Below are positions 37,903 through 50,267 of a DNA stretch of 64,000 nucleotides, one piece after another. The translations under genes were made by a program, and so were the position numbers. The stretch is from contig CM041196.1 of assembly GCA_023078555.1 (NCBI GenBank), positions 7,823,985 to 7,887,984 of the forward strand. Reading direction: 5' to 3'. A model generated the notes under the pieces. That model searched no databases, had not been told where the DNA came from, and saw nothing but the letters and a program-made list of their open reading frames with translations. The DNA is from Ulva prolifera. Its lineage: Eukaryota > Chlorophyta > Ulvophyceae > Ulvales > Ulvaceae. How positions within the stretch are numbered: the stretch's first letter is position 1; each line of letters begins with the position of its first letter.

Positions 37903-39223
37903 CCACGCAGCTGATCACTGTAGGTGCAAAGCAGATGGCTGAGCAAACAAATCGTGCTTGGAGAAGCGTTTCCAAGACTGCGCCCGTGATGGGTCCCACA
38001 GGCAAGCAGCGTTCGGAATAGCGGCAATGAGCAGCATGCAGTCGACCACAGCTACCAGATGCATATAATCATGTTCGTACGCACATTGTACGCGTCATCT
38101 GGGAAATGCCTGTACATGTTACATAACCCATCATGATGGTGGTTGTCATCAGCTGCGGCATCCACAGGTCGTGATGTACCCCTCCAGTGTTGCAGTACAG
38201 CGGCCGTGGTCAGGATCGACCACACACAAGCTGAAGTGCATTCGGCACTGCCACAGGCCTTTCACTATACTTGCAACAGGCTGTCAGCTTTCAATGCGCA
38301 CAACATAAGGTCACGTTAGCTGCGCCATCCTGAGGTCATGGCTACATGTAGCGTCCTTGCCATTGGAAGGGCTTTACAAACTGTCATGCTAGAAGATATC
38401 TGATTCAGATGACCTGTCATTGCTCCAGCTTGTGGGCGAATGAGCTTCAGGGCCGACGTTTGATAAATTGGACAGTGTCTGTGCGCTGTCAGTCTGTGCT
38501 GGAAAATCGTTGTTATGTCTCTGATGGCTTTGTTGTGGCCTCAATGGCTGGCAAACTTGGGAGGTTATATATACATATACATATTAGTAGTATTATTATT
38601 ATTATGAGCAATGCGATATTCATATGTGACCACGTTGCCCAGCACACTGTTTTGAACAAGCAATGATGCAAAGAAAATTGTCACGGCAGGATCAGGATCA
38701 GCATGTTGATCTTTGTTCATTGTAGTAGATCCAATGCAGGTTGACGGGTCAGCGGTACAGTGCCAAGATACTGTGCCATAGCAACCTACAAATGCAACTT
38801 CAATACACATACAGGTTGGAGAGGTTCTGAACTGCCCACCAGATTTAAAGATTGTGACGTCCTGATACAAAGGAACATGTGCATACTGAACATAATGCAT
38901 CAAAAGATTATTGACTACATGGAATTTGTGGCTGTGGTAACTGTCAAACTTATCAATCGTTTGAGCATAATCATACCTGACTCTGTCGATTATTTCACAC
39001 GTGATGGTCCTTTTGCCCCATGAACTGCGGACATGTAGATTGCAAAGCTACGAGCAGATATTGACGAGATATCTCGTCATGATGCAACTGGCATTGACTG
39101 CATGTATGTCACCGTGCACCACACAGCTGATCTACATGGGAACACTGAAGAATTCAGGCAGAATATACCTGGAACAATTTACTCAAGTTCGTGAGCTCAT
39201 GATAAAGCGATTCCACTTAAAAA
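37903..39223. other. Intergenic region, no gene seen
   Basis: About 1.3 kb with AT-rich simple sequence at about 38564-38606 (TATATACATATACATATTAG, then ATT repeats). Open frames are short and carry no domain. Confidence 0.5.
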
Positions 39224-41622
39224 CTATATATCAGCAGCTAGGTGTTGCACCAAACAGATCAGCTGTCCAGGAAGGGGGTCATCTTGATCCCGTAGAGGTG
39301 CGTTGCAATTAACATCAGCCTCGATGTCCGCCAGCAAGGAACTAGCAATGTCACTCCCATGGGCATTCGCCAAACGCAATTCTGGAACTCTGTAAGGATA
39401 CATCAATGACGAGGTCAAGCGTATCCGCAATGCAACATTGAATTCCTTCAGCTGGACAATGCCTTCATGTATGATCGTAAGATCTGTACCTTGAGATTGC
39501 AGGGTGTCCTGCAGTTCAGCACAAAAAGGATCACGAGCCTGGACAGAGTAGAAGGCACACCACAGATATGCCATACCAGGTTCAATATTTACAGGAACAC
39601 GCACCCTGTCACCTTCATCAACTTCTCCTTCCTCTTTGGCGCCATCCTTCTGCAAATTCTCAAGCGTCTCCACATGAACATCTCGCATCATCTTCCACTC
39701 AATAATGTTTATCGATTCAGACAGCTTCACTTGACGCATGTCTGCACTCGGTGGCCAACACTTGTTTTGTAGACATTGCAAGTGGCCCCTACACGCACAG
39801 CATGGGTGATGTCGCAACAAGGCGTTGTCATCATGCAGTAGAGTCTCCATCACTACGCCCAGGAAGAAACTGCACCACAAAGAACTGATCTGTGCATATC
39901 GAGCTTGAAACCAAGCGATAAAATTCACAGCACTCTGTAAGCTGCTCTGCCCGTTGGTGTCATCAGTGTGCTCCCCGAAGCCCTGACACCACCTGCAGGC
40001 ATAGATCCTCAACACCACAAAGGTTCATGTCACGTGTCGCCTCATAGTTCATACCTGAACCCTGCTGAACAAATGGTACTCTATTATTGCTACCTGTGAC
40101 AATATACATGACAATTGGAACAAATGGCACTCGATAACTGTCCTCCAGCCATGCACAGCAGAGACTTGGTCTGACTTAACCACACACATGAGGTTGCAGC
40201 ATCCCTCAATATGCCACCGTGCCACACGGTTCACGCCTTGCTGCGCTAGCAAGTGCAAACAAAGCCACAGTCGGTGTCCTTAGGATGCATCGTACCGGTA
40301 AGGCCTTGCATTTGCGTGTATGGTGGTGGTCGCATCAGGACATTGATTGCCTGGCCAAGACTCACCTGTGTCATTCGGGGAAATGGCTGCAAGGAGATGC
40401 TGATGCTGGACGTCTTTGTCAGAGAATCTAGCAGTGATCACATCCATCTCCGGGACATAAGAAAAGACCACCAAAGCCTTGGACGTTCCCGCAAACACAG
40501 TCAGGCGTACTTGAAGCTCCTGAGATCGTATCTTTCGCTTACGTGAGTGTCTTTCGGCTTCTATCTCAACCTTCACGACCGTCCTCAGACTCAGAGTGCC
40601 TTCGACTCTGACACATTGCACAATCACACATCATCATTGCATTGCACGAACATCTCACCACTGATCAGATTCTATGACATCACGAACTGGTGGGCCAATA
40701 TAGGGAACACGTTCAGACATAAGAACATAGTTACAGCTGGCATCAGAGCCACAAACCTGTGCAGATACTGAAGCCAAGACCGAAGCGGAAGCAAAGTGGT
40801 AGTATAAAGCCTGTAGTTTGGCTGGAAGCTGAGGAAATTGAGATACATTACCCGAGTCGCAGGACTGTAAAGCGCTCATGTTGAGGTGCCGGAATGCGGG
40901 TCTGCAAGATGACACCACTCCTATCACGTGCGATGCTGCCTGAGAAAGCTTGTGTCTTTTCGATATGTTGTCCTCCTTCATGCATCCCACCACCGCGGTG
41001 AAGGGCTTCTGACCTGCTTGTGCAAGCAGATGCGAGGACATTGTACCGGACAATCAAAGAGGCGCACTGCTAAGGCCTTTTGTTGCATTTCTAGATCGCA
41101 TTTCGTTTCAGACAGCTTCCGCCTGATTTCAGCTTCATCATGCAGCCATGCCTTGGCGGCATTGTGAGCTTCATCCGTCAAGGTGACTCCAGCATGTGCC
41201 TGGTGAACTGAGCTGCCATCTGTGGGCATGGAAATGTCTGTGTCGGCATATATGGAACGGAAGCTGTTGTTTGCAGAGATCATTCGCGAATAAAACATTT
41301 TCTCTACTCTGCAGCAAACAGAAGTTAGTGCCAGAAAACACAGACGCCAGCACAGTGAGAAGAACAAAGCTGCTGACCGTTTATTTTGCAATGAGAGTAG
41401 TCCCTCTTCATAGGTTGCCTTCATCGCCGCGAGCTCTTCCAAGCTGCAGCTTGTGTTCTTCCTAGCCCGAACATGTGCCTCGTGCAGTTGCACAAGCGTT
41501 GCCAAGCCGTCTCCAACTAGGATTTCATAGTTTTCACGACTGCCTTTCGAATCATGGCATGATGACTGGCCGATATTTTGGACAATGTCCTCAAGGCGGT
41601 TTGCATGCTTGATTACATCCAT
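39224..41622 (-). CDS. THO complex subunit 5-like protein (multi-exon)
   Basis: THOC5 belongs to the nuclear THO/TREX complex, which couples transcription to mRNA export. The ATG at 41622 (MDVIKHANRLEDIVQNIG) starts a helical N-terminal region (TLVQLHEAHVRARKNTSC; SLEELAAMKATYEEGLLSLQ; then VEKMFYSRMISANNSFRSIY), where THOC5 has its coiled coil. DEAEIRRKLSETKCDLEMQQ continues it. LPAKLQALYYHFASAS fits the LPPPLY block after the coiled coil. About 40550-40330 has RKRKIRSQELQVRLTVFAGT and HLLAAISPNDTGESWPGN, matching the NLFPDDTG region. CRWCQGFGEHTDD and, near the end, LRDQDDPLPGQLICLVQHLA resemble the C-terminal part. Each match alone is weak, but order and spacing fit the family. Exon borders are approximate. 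Divergent from proteasome beta5 with 380 bp between starts. Confidence 0.68.
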
Positions 41623-42002
41623 GGTGCATGGTCTGGCTCGGCAGACATGAAGCACACACCATGGATCTGGTCAAAGTAGCCTGAATCCAGTCTTGCCGTT
41701 CATTCGGCGATCATGGCATATCATCGCTAAAACACGCCTGCAGCTTCGTGCAGATCCTGAGTCAGTGGCGTGGGTGGTCGCCGAGGTCTACGCCAGTAGC
41801 AGCAGCACGATCACTGCAGGAAGTACTGAAAGTTGCGTAAATCGCGAACGCGACATCGCGTATTTGTATGCACATACACGAAATCGTCGTCAATTCAACG
41901 CTTCCCGTCCTTCGTGCTGTCGACTTCTGTGTTGCAGCATTGTATTCAAGCTGCTGAGAGACGTCGTTGTTGCTGTGTACGGATACACAGTGAGACCATA
42001 TC
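41623..42002. promoter_or_regulatory. Divergent promoter region between THOC5-like gene and proteasome beta5
   Basis: 380 bp between the two start codons, the shortest divergent spacing in the window. Both genes are housekeeping genes, so a shared bidirectional promoter is likely. No named motif is visible. Confidence 0.5.
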
Positions 42003-42984
42003 ATGACTCTTAATCTATCTATGCTCGAGCCCCGTAGGAGAAAATCTGAACTCACCCACAACTCTGAGGAAGCGTCGGACGCATGTCGGGATCATATTCA
42101 GTCCTTTGAGCTTCCAGCCGTTGCCGACGTATGCTCTCGCGTCCTCTGCCAGGCTAGCAGAGCTGGGGCGGGCTGTGCACCTGCGCACCTCTGCTCAGTG
42201 CTCCGTTGACCGGCTTCCCATGTAAATTTCTATATTGTCCCAGGCCAATGGTTTGTCTAGTCACACAACACTGACACCATCATGCCTGTAGGTGGACTCA
42301 TTCGAACGTGAGGTTGTCGAAATGGTAAAGCCACAGCATGGTACAACAACACTAGGTTTCATATTCAAAGGGGGGGTCATCATTGCTGTCGATTCGCGTG
42401 CCACAATGGGATCGTACATATCTTCTCAAACAGTCAAGAAGGTCATTGAGATCAATCCTTTCCTACTAGGCACAATGGCTGGCGGTGCTGCTGATTGTCA
42501 GTTCTGGCAGAGGTACCTCGGCATGCGGTGCAGAATGTTCGAGCTTGCAAACGGCAAGCGTATCACAGTTCGAGCTGCTTCCAAGATTCTGGGCTCCATT
42601 ATGTTTCAATATCGAGGCCAAGGCTTGTCTATGGGTACCATGGTGGCTGGGTGGGACTCCTCTGGCCCCGGGCTGTACTACTGTGATAGTGATGGCCAGC
42701 GAACGAAGGGCCAGATTTTCTCAGTCGGATCCGGTAGCTTGTATGCTTATGGTGTCCTTGATGACGGATTCTCCGAGGATATGGGTGTTGAGGAAGCCAT
42801 TGAATTGGGCCGTCGTGCTATCTATCACGCGACATTCCGTGACACAGCATCTGGAGGCACAGTCAGTGTGTATCATGTGACCAAGGACGGCTGGAAGAAA
42901 GTTCGTGGAGATGATGTCGGGGATCTGCATTTCGAGTACTATCCGGACGCAAGCCAACATGGCACGTATGGAGATGTCATTTAA
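42003..42984 (+). CDS. 20S proteasome subunit beta5 (two exons)
   Basis: Catalytic subunit with chymotrypsin-like activity of the 20S proteasome. Exon 1 (42003-42128) encodes the start of the propeptide ([17 protein letters not shown] ... FELPAVAD). The intron 42129-42291 is GT...AG in phase 0. Exon 2 (42292-42984) continues [17 protein letters not shown], and the mature chain begins at the Thr of [12 protein letters not shown] (codon at 42343), the nucleophile freed by self-cleavage. The catalytic Lys-region counterpart is seen in [57 protein letters not shown] and [15 protein letters not shown] are standard beta5 blocks. Length and all key residues match plant PBE. It is a complete, ordinary housekeeping gene. 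Confidence 0.97.
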
Positions 42985-44769
42985 TCGTTAGATTGCTTCC
43001 ACTGTGACACAATCACACCATGGTACATGCCCGAAGTCACCCTCTGGCACTGCAAAAACCAAAGTGTATCAGCGTTATAAAACGGAGAACTTAGCAAGAG
43101 TTGATGATGGTATTTCATGAAGTAGCTTAACAGGAAGTGAACTGCAAGCCAAGTTTGTTCAACATTGCATGTCAGAGCTTTGGAGCCGGGGCAGGTCTGA
43201 AAATGAGACTTGATAAAGTCTACTGTCAGTAGGATAATGAACCCAGATCCAGCACGTACTCTTTGATCAAACGCCGTCACTTTGCTCGCGCAGTGCAGCA
43301 GAATCATTTGTATCAGTGCCTGCCAGGACTTTGTGACGAGGAAATGCTGACGGTGATCAAATCATTATACAACGGAAGAGCTCAGTTAAAAACGGTAAAT
43401 GTTTAACGTCCTCACAAGAAGCCCTCACGCTGCAGCACACATGCGGGAGCCATGTGGCCGCATTGATGGAGGTTGGTGAGTGCTCTTGAGGGTCCTCTGT
43501 GAAAAGTAAAGTAAATTTGGTGTGTTCTTAGATGAGTCCTTAAGAGGTGATTGACAGCTGCTAACATACGGGATCACATACCAATCTGTTGGCGTGCTGT
43601 GTGGTCGGCTGGGGTGGGGCCTGGTTTGGCGGTCGCGGGCAGAGGCGCCGGCATGTTCAGCTGTGCCTGGCCGCTTTCGGGTGGTGATGCTATGGTTCCA
43701 CTCAGGGGTCGGTTGCCTTGTGGGTGCGTCGTGTGGCGCTGAGTCGAGCAAGGAGTGTGTCAGGGGTGAGCGCAGGGTGTACTTTTGACGCTGCATATCA
43801 TGATGCAGAGGGCAGCTGCAGTGCGAGTGTGAAAGCGCTGATGTTTTCGTGGTCAAGGGAGTCCGTTTGGGCATCTTGGTGGCTGTCTGTCTCTGTGTAA
43901 GGATCGACTGAGCTGTGTTGTGTCCTGCCATTGTGTGCAGCTGTCTGTCGTCAAGATATTTGCATCACCAGCTCTACCTATAGTGCCGATGTACAGGCCC
44001 CCACACCCACTCACATCCACGCATGCTTTTTCGTGTGGAAGACAGTCCTGAATGCGTTTTTCTGCTATCCTGGAATCTTGGACTCTGTTTGAACCAGAAT
44101 TGCCTTGTACAGGCCTATACCCTTGAAGCTTTGTCGGCCAATTGATCGGATGTCGAACACGTTCGATCACACGTACATGAGGACTGCATTCTGCTGGGTG
44201 CGGCCGCATGCATGAGAGTATCTGGCTTCGTGTTTGTGCACCGTACGCGTTGTGTCGGAAGGTCAGCCGCAGGACGGCCGCACGAAACATAATCGTCCCA
44301 AGCAGAAGGCACTAGTTTTCCCATGACTACCGCGCACGGTATGCATGCTCTTTTCATGCAGCGACATACCTGTTTCCTCCGTTCTTGACACTTGGGCAAT
44401 CGCATCAACGCTACACGCTCACATTCTCGCTTGCTCGTCCATCCGGTTGATACTTCTCGACGGTAGCGTCGCGTGGTCTACGGTTGATGAAAGCCTACCC
44501 GCTCCTTTTCACTCTGCCAACGTCACAGCATGACACATTGTCGTAGAACTTTTACAAAAGATGGCAGCCAATTCACTAGCGTGGATGAGAAGCGCTTAGT
44601 CTAGCAATATTTTCGCCTGTCGAGGCAGTCTCTGCTACATATATGACAACAATGCCCCAAAGCATGATCTCTCGATGTGAACGTCCATTGCTAAGGATGT
44701 GGGACAGGAAAAGTGTAGGTTCGCATATATATATATATATATACATCTCTGGCCGGATTGTGCTATGTC
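42985..44769. other. Intergenic region, no gene assigned
   Basis: About 1.8 kb. A minus-strand open frame of 168 codons at 43425-43931 is Pro/Thr/Ser/His-rich with no domain and follows a strand skew (G-rich on plus), so I do not call it. A TA microsatellite lies at about 44726-44742. Confidence 0.5.
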
Positions 44770-45675
44770 ATGGGGCACGAGGCCCTTGTCCTGCCGCATT
44801 GGGACTTTTTGTCTGACGGGGTCATGGTGTTCGCTGTTTGTGTTTTCTTGTGCGGGCCGCGATCGCTGTAGACCCTTTCACTTGTCTGTAACATCGCTGC
44901 CAGTAACGGTGTCATAGCGACATCGCCTCTGCAGGGGCACTATCCCGCTCAGGATACGAGGCGCTAGCACGTCAGATTGCAGAGTTTGGAGCTCTTTCTG
45001 CCCGTGCTCAGGCATGTGTCCTTTGTCCACACGATGGCTGATCTCCCTGCAAAGGCTGGGACTCATGTGTCAGCATTTTGCCGAGCCTGTGAAGTTTGCT
45101 ACAGCCTGAAGGCTGGCGCAACTTCGGCTGTTTACATTGATGTCTTCGACCTTGCAGGGCCTCCGCGCTGCCATCACAACACTTGATCGTCTCGTTCAGG
45201 AAAACCAGACTTTGATTCTACAGCTCGATCCGAGATTCGTCACTGGTACCGTTCTGGGAGGCATCAGAAGCGGCCACAAGCGCTTATTCCTGGTGACTGT
45301 GCGGTCCACAACTTCCGTATTTGTCTGATGAGCTGCACGTACACAGATGAGATGTACTGAGCGCTGTCAATTTCTGTCCAGGATAAAGGGCAGTACATCC
45401 CAACATCAGCTTTGTGTGTCTTAGATTTCTACGTGCATGAAACCTGCCAAAGGTCTGGGATCGGCAAGATCCTTTTTGATGAAATGCTGAAGCATCATTC
45501 TGTGGAACCAGTATGTTTGGCATATGACCGCCCTTCTTCGAAACTGACCTCGTTTCTCGCAAAACATTACAGTTTGCGCCAAAGAAGCCCTCAGCCGAAC
45601 CACTTCTTGATCTATAAAGGGTTCTTCCCTGGTGTGATATCATCCAACATCCCCTGTCCAGGGGTTTGGACATGA
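44770..45675 (+). CDS. Alpha-tubulin N-acetyltransferase, ATAT1/MEC-17 family (5' part uncertain)
   Basis: Acetylates alpha-tubulin Lys40 inside microtubules, mainly in axonemes. An exon ending at 45011 reads GYEALARQIAEFGALSARAQ, like the DELGKASAKAQ block of ATAT1. It joins GLRAAITTLDRLVQENQTLI (exon from 45158) without gap, then GTVLGGIRSGHKRLFLVT. The next exon (about 45383-45675) has the acetyl-CoA site: ALCVLDFYVHETCQRSGIGK, ILFDEMLKHHSVEPVCLAYD and RPSSKLTSFLAKHYSLRQ with NHFLIYKGFFP. These are the diagnostic blocks of the family, including the catalytic region Asp in LDFY. The join at 45012 uses GC at the 5' splice site. The start at 44770 (MGHEALVLPHWDFLSDG) is a guess. The C-terminus after GFFP may continue in exons I cannot see. 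Confidence 0.83.
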
Positions 45676-47580
45676 ACCAATAAGCCATGATGGAGCTGTC
45701 TCTGTTTGTGGCTGCTTTTTCCGATCAGCAGACTGTAAGCAGGATCTGCTGCTTTGTCCAAGCAGCAGTCCCTGCTTTAAATTCTGGTCGTATCGCCTTG
45801 ACAACAGCGGACGCTGCAGGATCTGCTAGCAGGCGTCCAAGCAGGTGTAGCGGTGCTGCTGTGTGTCGATGCATTGAGACGGCCCCGGCCGTTTGGAAAG
45901 AGCCAGCTCGCAGCTTTACACAGAGCCAGAGTCAAGTGCAGACGTGTTCATCCAATGGTTCGGACCTCTAACGGCAACCTGGATCGTCGAATTATATAAG
46001 CACGTGTGAGACAGCAGGTTGGAACTGCTTTGAATCTCAGCATGTATGGTGACAGGTCAATTCTCGTACTGGCAGCAGATTGCTGTGCTTTCAGACCAGC
46101 ACCAAACAGCCGCAGCCATACTCTAGCTTCCGCCAGCCACCGTGCCGTTTGACATGCCAGTTTGTCCTGTGGCATCAAGCAGCCAGAGAAGTCCCCACAC
46201 AGAGAACGGTTTGGGAAGCTTTTGATGCCGTACACAGCTCAAGCGCCGCGTGGATTCAAGTCACCCTGGAGTGATCAGTACTCCATTGTGCGACGGCTAG
46301 AGTGCAAGGGGTTGTGAATCAGGAATGGATATGTGTGAAGTGGGTCGCAGAACACAAGCTGGTCGTCGCTTGGAGCAACACTTTGTACATGATACCATCA
46401 AGCATGCACATGTGTTTGTATGGAATGTACATAAAGGTGAAGGTGAATCTCACCATCAGGATGAGATTGTTGGCTGTACTCGCTCTTGTGATTGCGCTTA
46501 CCGAGCTGGTAGGGTCTCACAGGATGTGGACATCATCAGCGTGCATCACTGTGTACTCGCAACACTGTGCATGTGCACCTCTAGAACGCTGCAGCATGCA
46601 CTTCAGGGTGTTGGCAGCAGCTTCTGTGGAATGTCATTTGGAATGGCCGGTACATTCCTTGATCAGAAGTTTATGCCACAATCAGGCGCATCTGGGTCAT
46701 ACTGTGGAGCGCTTTCTGCAGCAATTATGGCAACATGTATAACCCATGCTTTCCCCATTCGGAATCGACCAACACTGCCAGAAACCAGTTTGAAGTCATA
46801 AACAAGACGATTCCAAGCTAGAGGAGCTTGATCATGAGCATGGCACCATACTCATATCACTTGAGGAATTCTATCTGGACCTTGTTGGAAGGTTAAACAA
46901 TATGTGCAACAAGCTTCACATGTATAGGGGGCCTCAGCGTCCACTCCTGACCCATATTACAGGATTTTCCAACATTAGTTCATAGGCAGACCATGATCCT
47001 TATTACGAATGTTTCATAGCAGTGCAAGCTTAAGTCGAGGCAAGAACATGCAGGCCGTCCAGTTGGCCTTCACGGAACGCAATGCACGTACCCACCGACT
47101 CCAGCAGTGATGCCTGCGCCATGAGTCTGTACTTCCTTCATATGAACGACAAACTGGAGTGCTGCCAAATAAACACAAGCTTGCTCCATGAAACTTGCAC
47201 ATCTCACAAGGTAGACCGATATGTGTTGTCTGCTCCCATGCCACAACTCCAAAGCAAACAGTTCTTGATGACAAGGGACATCTAGCTGCCACGGTGCTGT
47301 GGCGTCGGGCTCTTTGACCAATCGCGAATCTTCTACATTGCACATTTTATTAGCAGGACTGTTGAGCAGGTATGTGGAGCTTGGTCCGTCACATGCACAC
47401 CCTGTGCGCAGAATGTGCGCACCGCCAACGAATAGCCAACTGTGCCTTCCATTGTGCGATTTGGCTCAGAAATCCAGGGATGCAGCTCTCTGTGTGAAAG
47501 TCGCAGTTTAGGTGGCAACCATTTATCATGCACATTCGGAGACAGTCGTTTCCTGAATGTGCTGCATGCTGTAACGAAGC
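45676..47580. other. Intergenic region, no gene assigned
   Basis: About 1.9 kb between the acetyltransferase and the PPR gene. A plus frame at 46325-46801 (158 codons) is Cys/His-rich but has no pattern I recognise. Later exons of the acetyltransferase could lie at 45690-45970. Confidence 0.4.
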
Positions 47581-49288
47581 TCACAGCCTCGCCTCGAGCC
47601 ACAGGTACACTTGCTTTGGACTCCATCCGCAAAAAATTTTCATCTTTGTGCAAGACAATTGGATGCATGGTCGAAGGCACCCATGTTCTGTTCTGCAGCT
47701 GAAAAGCAGCAAGTAAGGTATCCTGCATGCATGACAATTCCCTTTGCACTGCTCGACCACCAGTATTGCATATGGTCGAAGAAGCCAGACATTGTGTGAG
47801 GTTGCAGTCAACATAAAATCGCGCCATGCCTCGGTCTGATCTGGCTGCCTGCCTGTGTATAAAGTACGCTTTCCATCAAATGGCGCAGGCCGCAGCCATG
47901 CGGGCATGATGGCATTGTGCAATTGTGATGCAGGTGCTGCATATTGGCTATTTATAGTGGAGGTTTTGCCCAGGTCTTTACCAGCTCCACCATTGACGAG
48001 CACGTTTCGGTCCCAAAGCTGGACAATGTCAATGGTATCTTCCAAATGTCTGTACATCTCCGCTGTTGGCTTTACGTGAGATATGTGCATCCAAGACAGT
48101 ACTTCCAATGCCTTTTCCAAAGCGCCGGCTTGGTGGCAGCCCTGGAAAAGCAATCGCAATGTCTCCGAAGTTTGTGGGATCACGCTGCGATTGCCACAAC
48201 CTGCTACCATCCACTCAAAGATCTGGAACCCCTCCGCCACTTTGCCTCCTGCAGTCACTTATACACGATTGCATAGCCACAACATTTGAAAACAATCCTT
48301 TTTTATACTACCTATGCGACTTACCTTGAATGCATGCACAGATCAACATGTCGTATGTTTCGGTGTCGACAGGCACGCCTGTGTCCAGCATGTTGCGAAA
48401 CACATGCAAAACTTTTTGCCAGTCCTTTCCATGGGCAACACGTTGTAAAAGCGTATTATATATGCACGTCTGTCTCTCTAAACCCAAATGCTGAAGCCCG
48501 ATGAAGCACTTCATTGCATCTTTGACTGTGGGAGCTATATCAATTGCCGTCTTGACAATCTGAAACCAGCAGATACATATACCAATGGCAGCATAACTGA
48601 CACAACCATATTGTGTGCAGCATCGCACAACAGCAAGGTTGTGGGGCAGTGACAGGTACCTGGAGTAGTAGGCCTGTCAATACATTTGCCGTGTCGCTGT
48701 GCTGGAAGCCTTTCGTGTTCAAAACCCTTGTATAGATGGCAAGTGCTATGCTGCAACGACCTCCTCTTTTGTAGTTGCAAGCCTCCATTACTGCCATGTA
48801 GCTCGTCGTGTTTGGGACGAGGTTATGATCACTGAATTGTTGTAGATACTACATGCACTGATGATGATGATGACAGAAACTTTGTAACTCATTCGCTTTT
48901 GCCAGCCTTCACAAGACCCTGTGTGCCAGGGCTTGCCGTTCGTGCATGCATTAAGCCACAGTGGATGGTATACCTGCAGAGCTTTGTCCACCTTCCCCTG
49001 ACTGCAACACCCCACAATGAGCACGGTCAGGACACTGACGCTTGGAATCTGCTGGGACTCCAAAAGCAGCCCGTACATGCTCTCGGCAGTTTCAATGTCA
49101 CCGTTGTGGACACATGCAGCAATGCATGATTTTTGCCAGCTGGCGGGAGAAGTGCCTGTTGAACGCTGTTGAAACCAACTAAATGCAGCGCATGCTGCCT
49201 GTCCAGAGTGTCGCCGACCCAAATCAGTGATGATTCGTCTCACTTGTGGGATCATTGCTGCTGTTTGCAGAGTGGTGGGACTGTACAT
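47581..49288 (-). CDS. Pentatricopeptide-repeat (PPR) protein (multi-exon)
   Basis: PPR proteins bind organelle RNA in a sequence-specific way to process, edit or stabilise it. The ATG at 49288 gives MYSPTTLQTAAMIPQVRRII, then GDIETAESMYGLLLESQQIP and LIVGCCSQGKVDKALQVY. Later exons have CSIALAIYTRVLNTKGFQHS, TCIYNTLLQRVAHGKDWQKV with LHVFRNMLDTGVPVDTETYD, and ETLRLLFQGCHQAGALEKAL with EVLSWMHISHVKPTAEMYRH. Each is a helix-turn-helix unit with the PPR spacing of about 35 residues. Six or so units can be seen. The C-terminal part (TINSQYAAPASQLHNAIMPA and on) has no known domain. No clear transit peptide is visible from this start, so an upstream exon may exist. The 3' end could extend to 47333 with another splice choice. 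Confidence 0.75.
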
Positions 49289-50267
49289 GTGTTCATGTTG
49301 AGATAAGACTACTTTGACAGCTTGCGACGGATCTTCTTGACGGGGACGAACTGAATATCGATCCTGGGCTGAGGATAGCGTGGAGAGACGATCGATTCGT
49401 CGCTACATGCGACGGATGGTTGCGGCGGTGCTGCGATGCCTGAGGATAGAATGATCGCTTGTCACAGGCATGCCGTAACAAGCGGCAATGAAATATGAAA
49501 ACGTTCGCACCAAAATCTGGAGCACAATAGTGTCGGATTGACCAGCAATAGACTGTCCGGCGGCATGCCGGTTGTACCTCTGATCTTCGTGGCTTTGAGA
49601 ACAGCTAGAAGCAGTCAGCATGGTGAGGTCACAAGAGCAATCGACGACCAATACGGCCGTGTGCTGGATGCTCGATGGGCGGAAATAGACTAAGCTTTCT
49701 ACACTACGTGTGGCTGCAGCACCCACCCGGTGGTTCTCTCCAGCTGCTAGCAAGAGCAATCATCGTAGAAACGACAAAATCTGCCCAGGTATAGCCAACC
49801 CCTCACTTGCATTCTTTCTTTCATGTGCAATGGGCTGCATTACGGTTGCAGCCGAACTCAGGCGAGCCATGCGCAGCTGTGACGTATCGAGGGATGTGCA
49901 TGGAGCACGTCGTCCATGCTTGAGGAACATTCATTGCCAGAGCGAGCAGCCGATACAGTGTCAAGCATCCCAGGTCCTGCACGCGCGTTCATGGTGTGTT
50001 GAGGACAGCTTTCGAGCAGCAGTCGACAGGTGCCAACACCGACCGTCCGATCACCACAGGATACACCGGCCTGGTCAGTGCACCCATCGGTAACGTGGGA
50101 TGGATAACAAGCTCTTCTTTTGTCTTTCAAGGCCTTCATCATCAGACATCAAAGGCTTTCATACGAGCGTCCATGACCTTCAGTGACAAGTGCGCTAGCT
50201 GGGCTGCAAGTACTGAAGCTTGTGAATGTATACCCACGAGCTAGAAACCGAGACTTTCCGAACATGA
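49289..50267. promoter_or_regulatory. Divergent intergenic region between PPR gene and SDR gene
   Basis: About 980 bp without a recognisable gene. Short frames only. It may also hold a first PPR exon with the organelle leader. Confidence 0.45.

Noticed and set aside
43425..43931. Minus-strand open frame of 168 codons
   Set aside because: Pro/Thr/Ser/His-rich without a domain; its openness follows the local G-rich strand skew. No splice context or homology that I can see.
44726..44742. TA microsatellite as a possible TATA-type promoter for the acetyltransferase
   Set aside because: It is a plain dinucleotide run, and the true start of the gene is uncertain, so a promoter call would be unsupported.
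46302..46801. Two overlapping plus-strand frames of about 150 codons
   Set aside because: No recognisable family, overlapping frames of equal quality, and no clear splice links to the acetyltransferase upstream.
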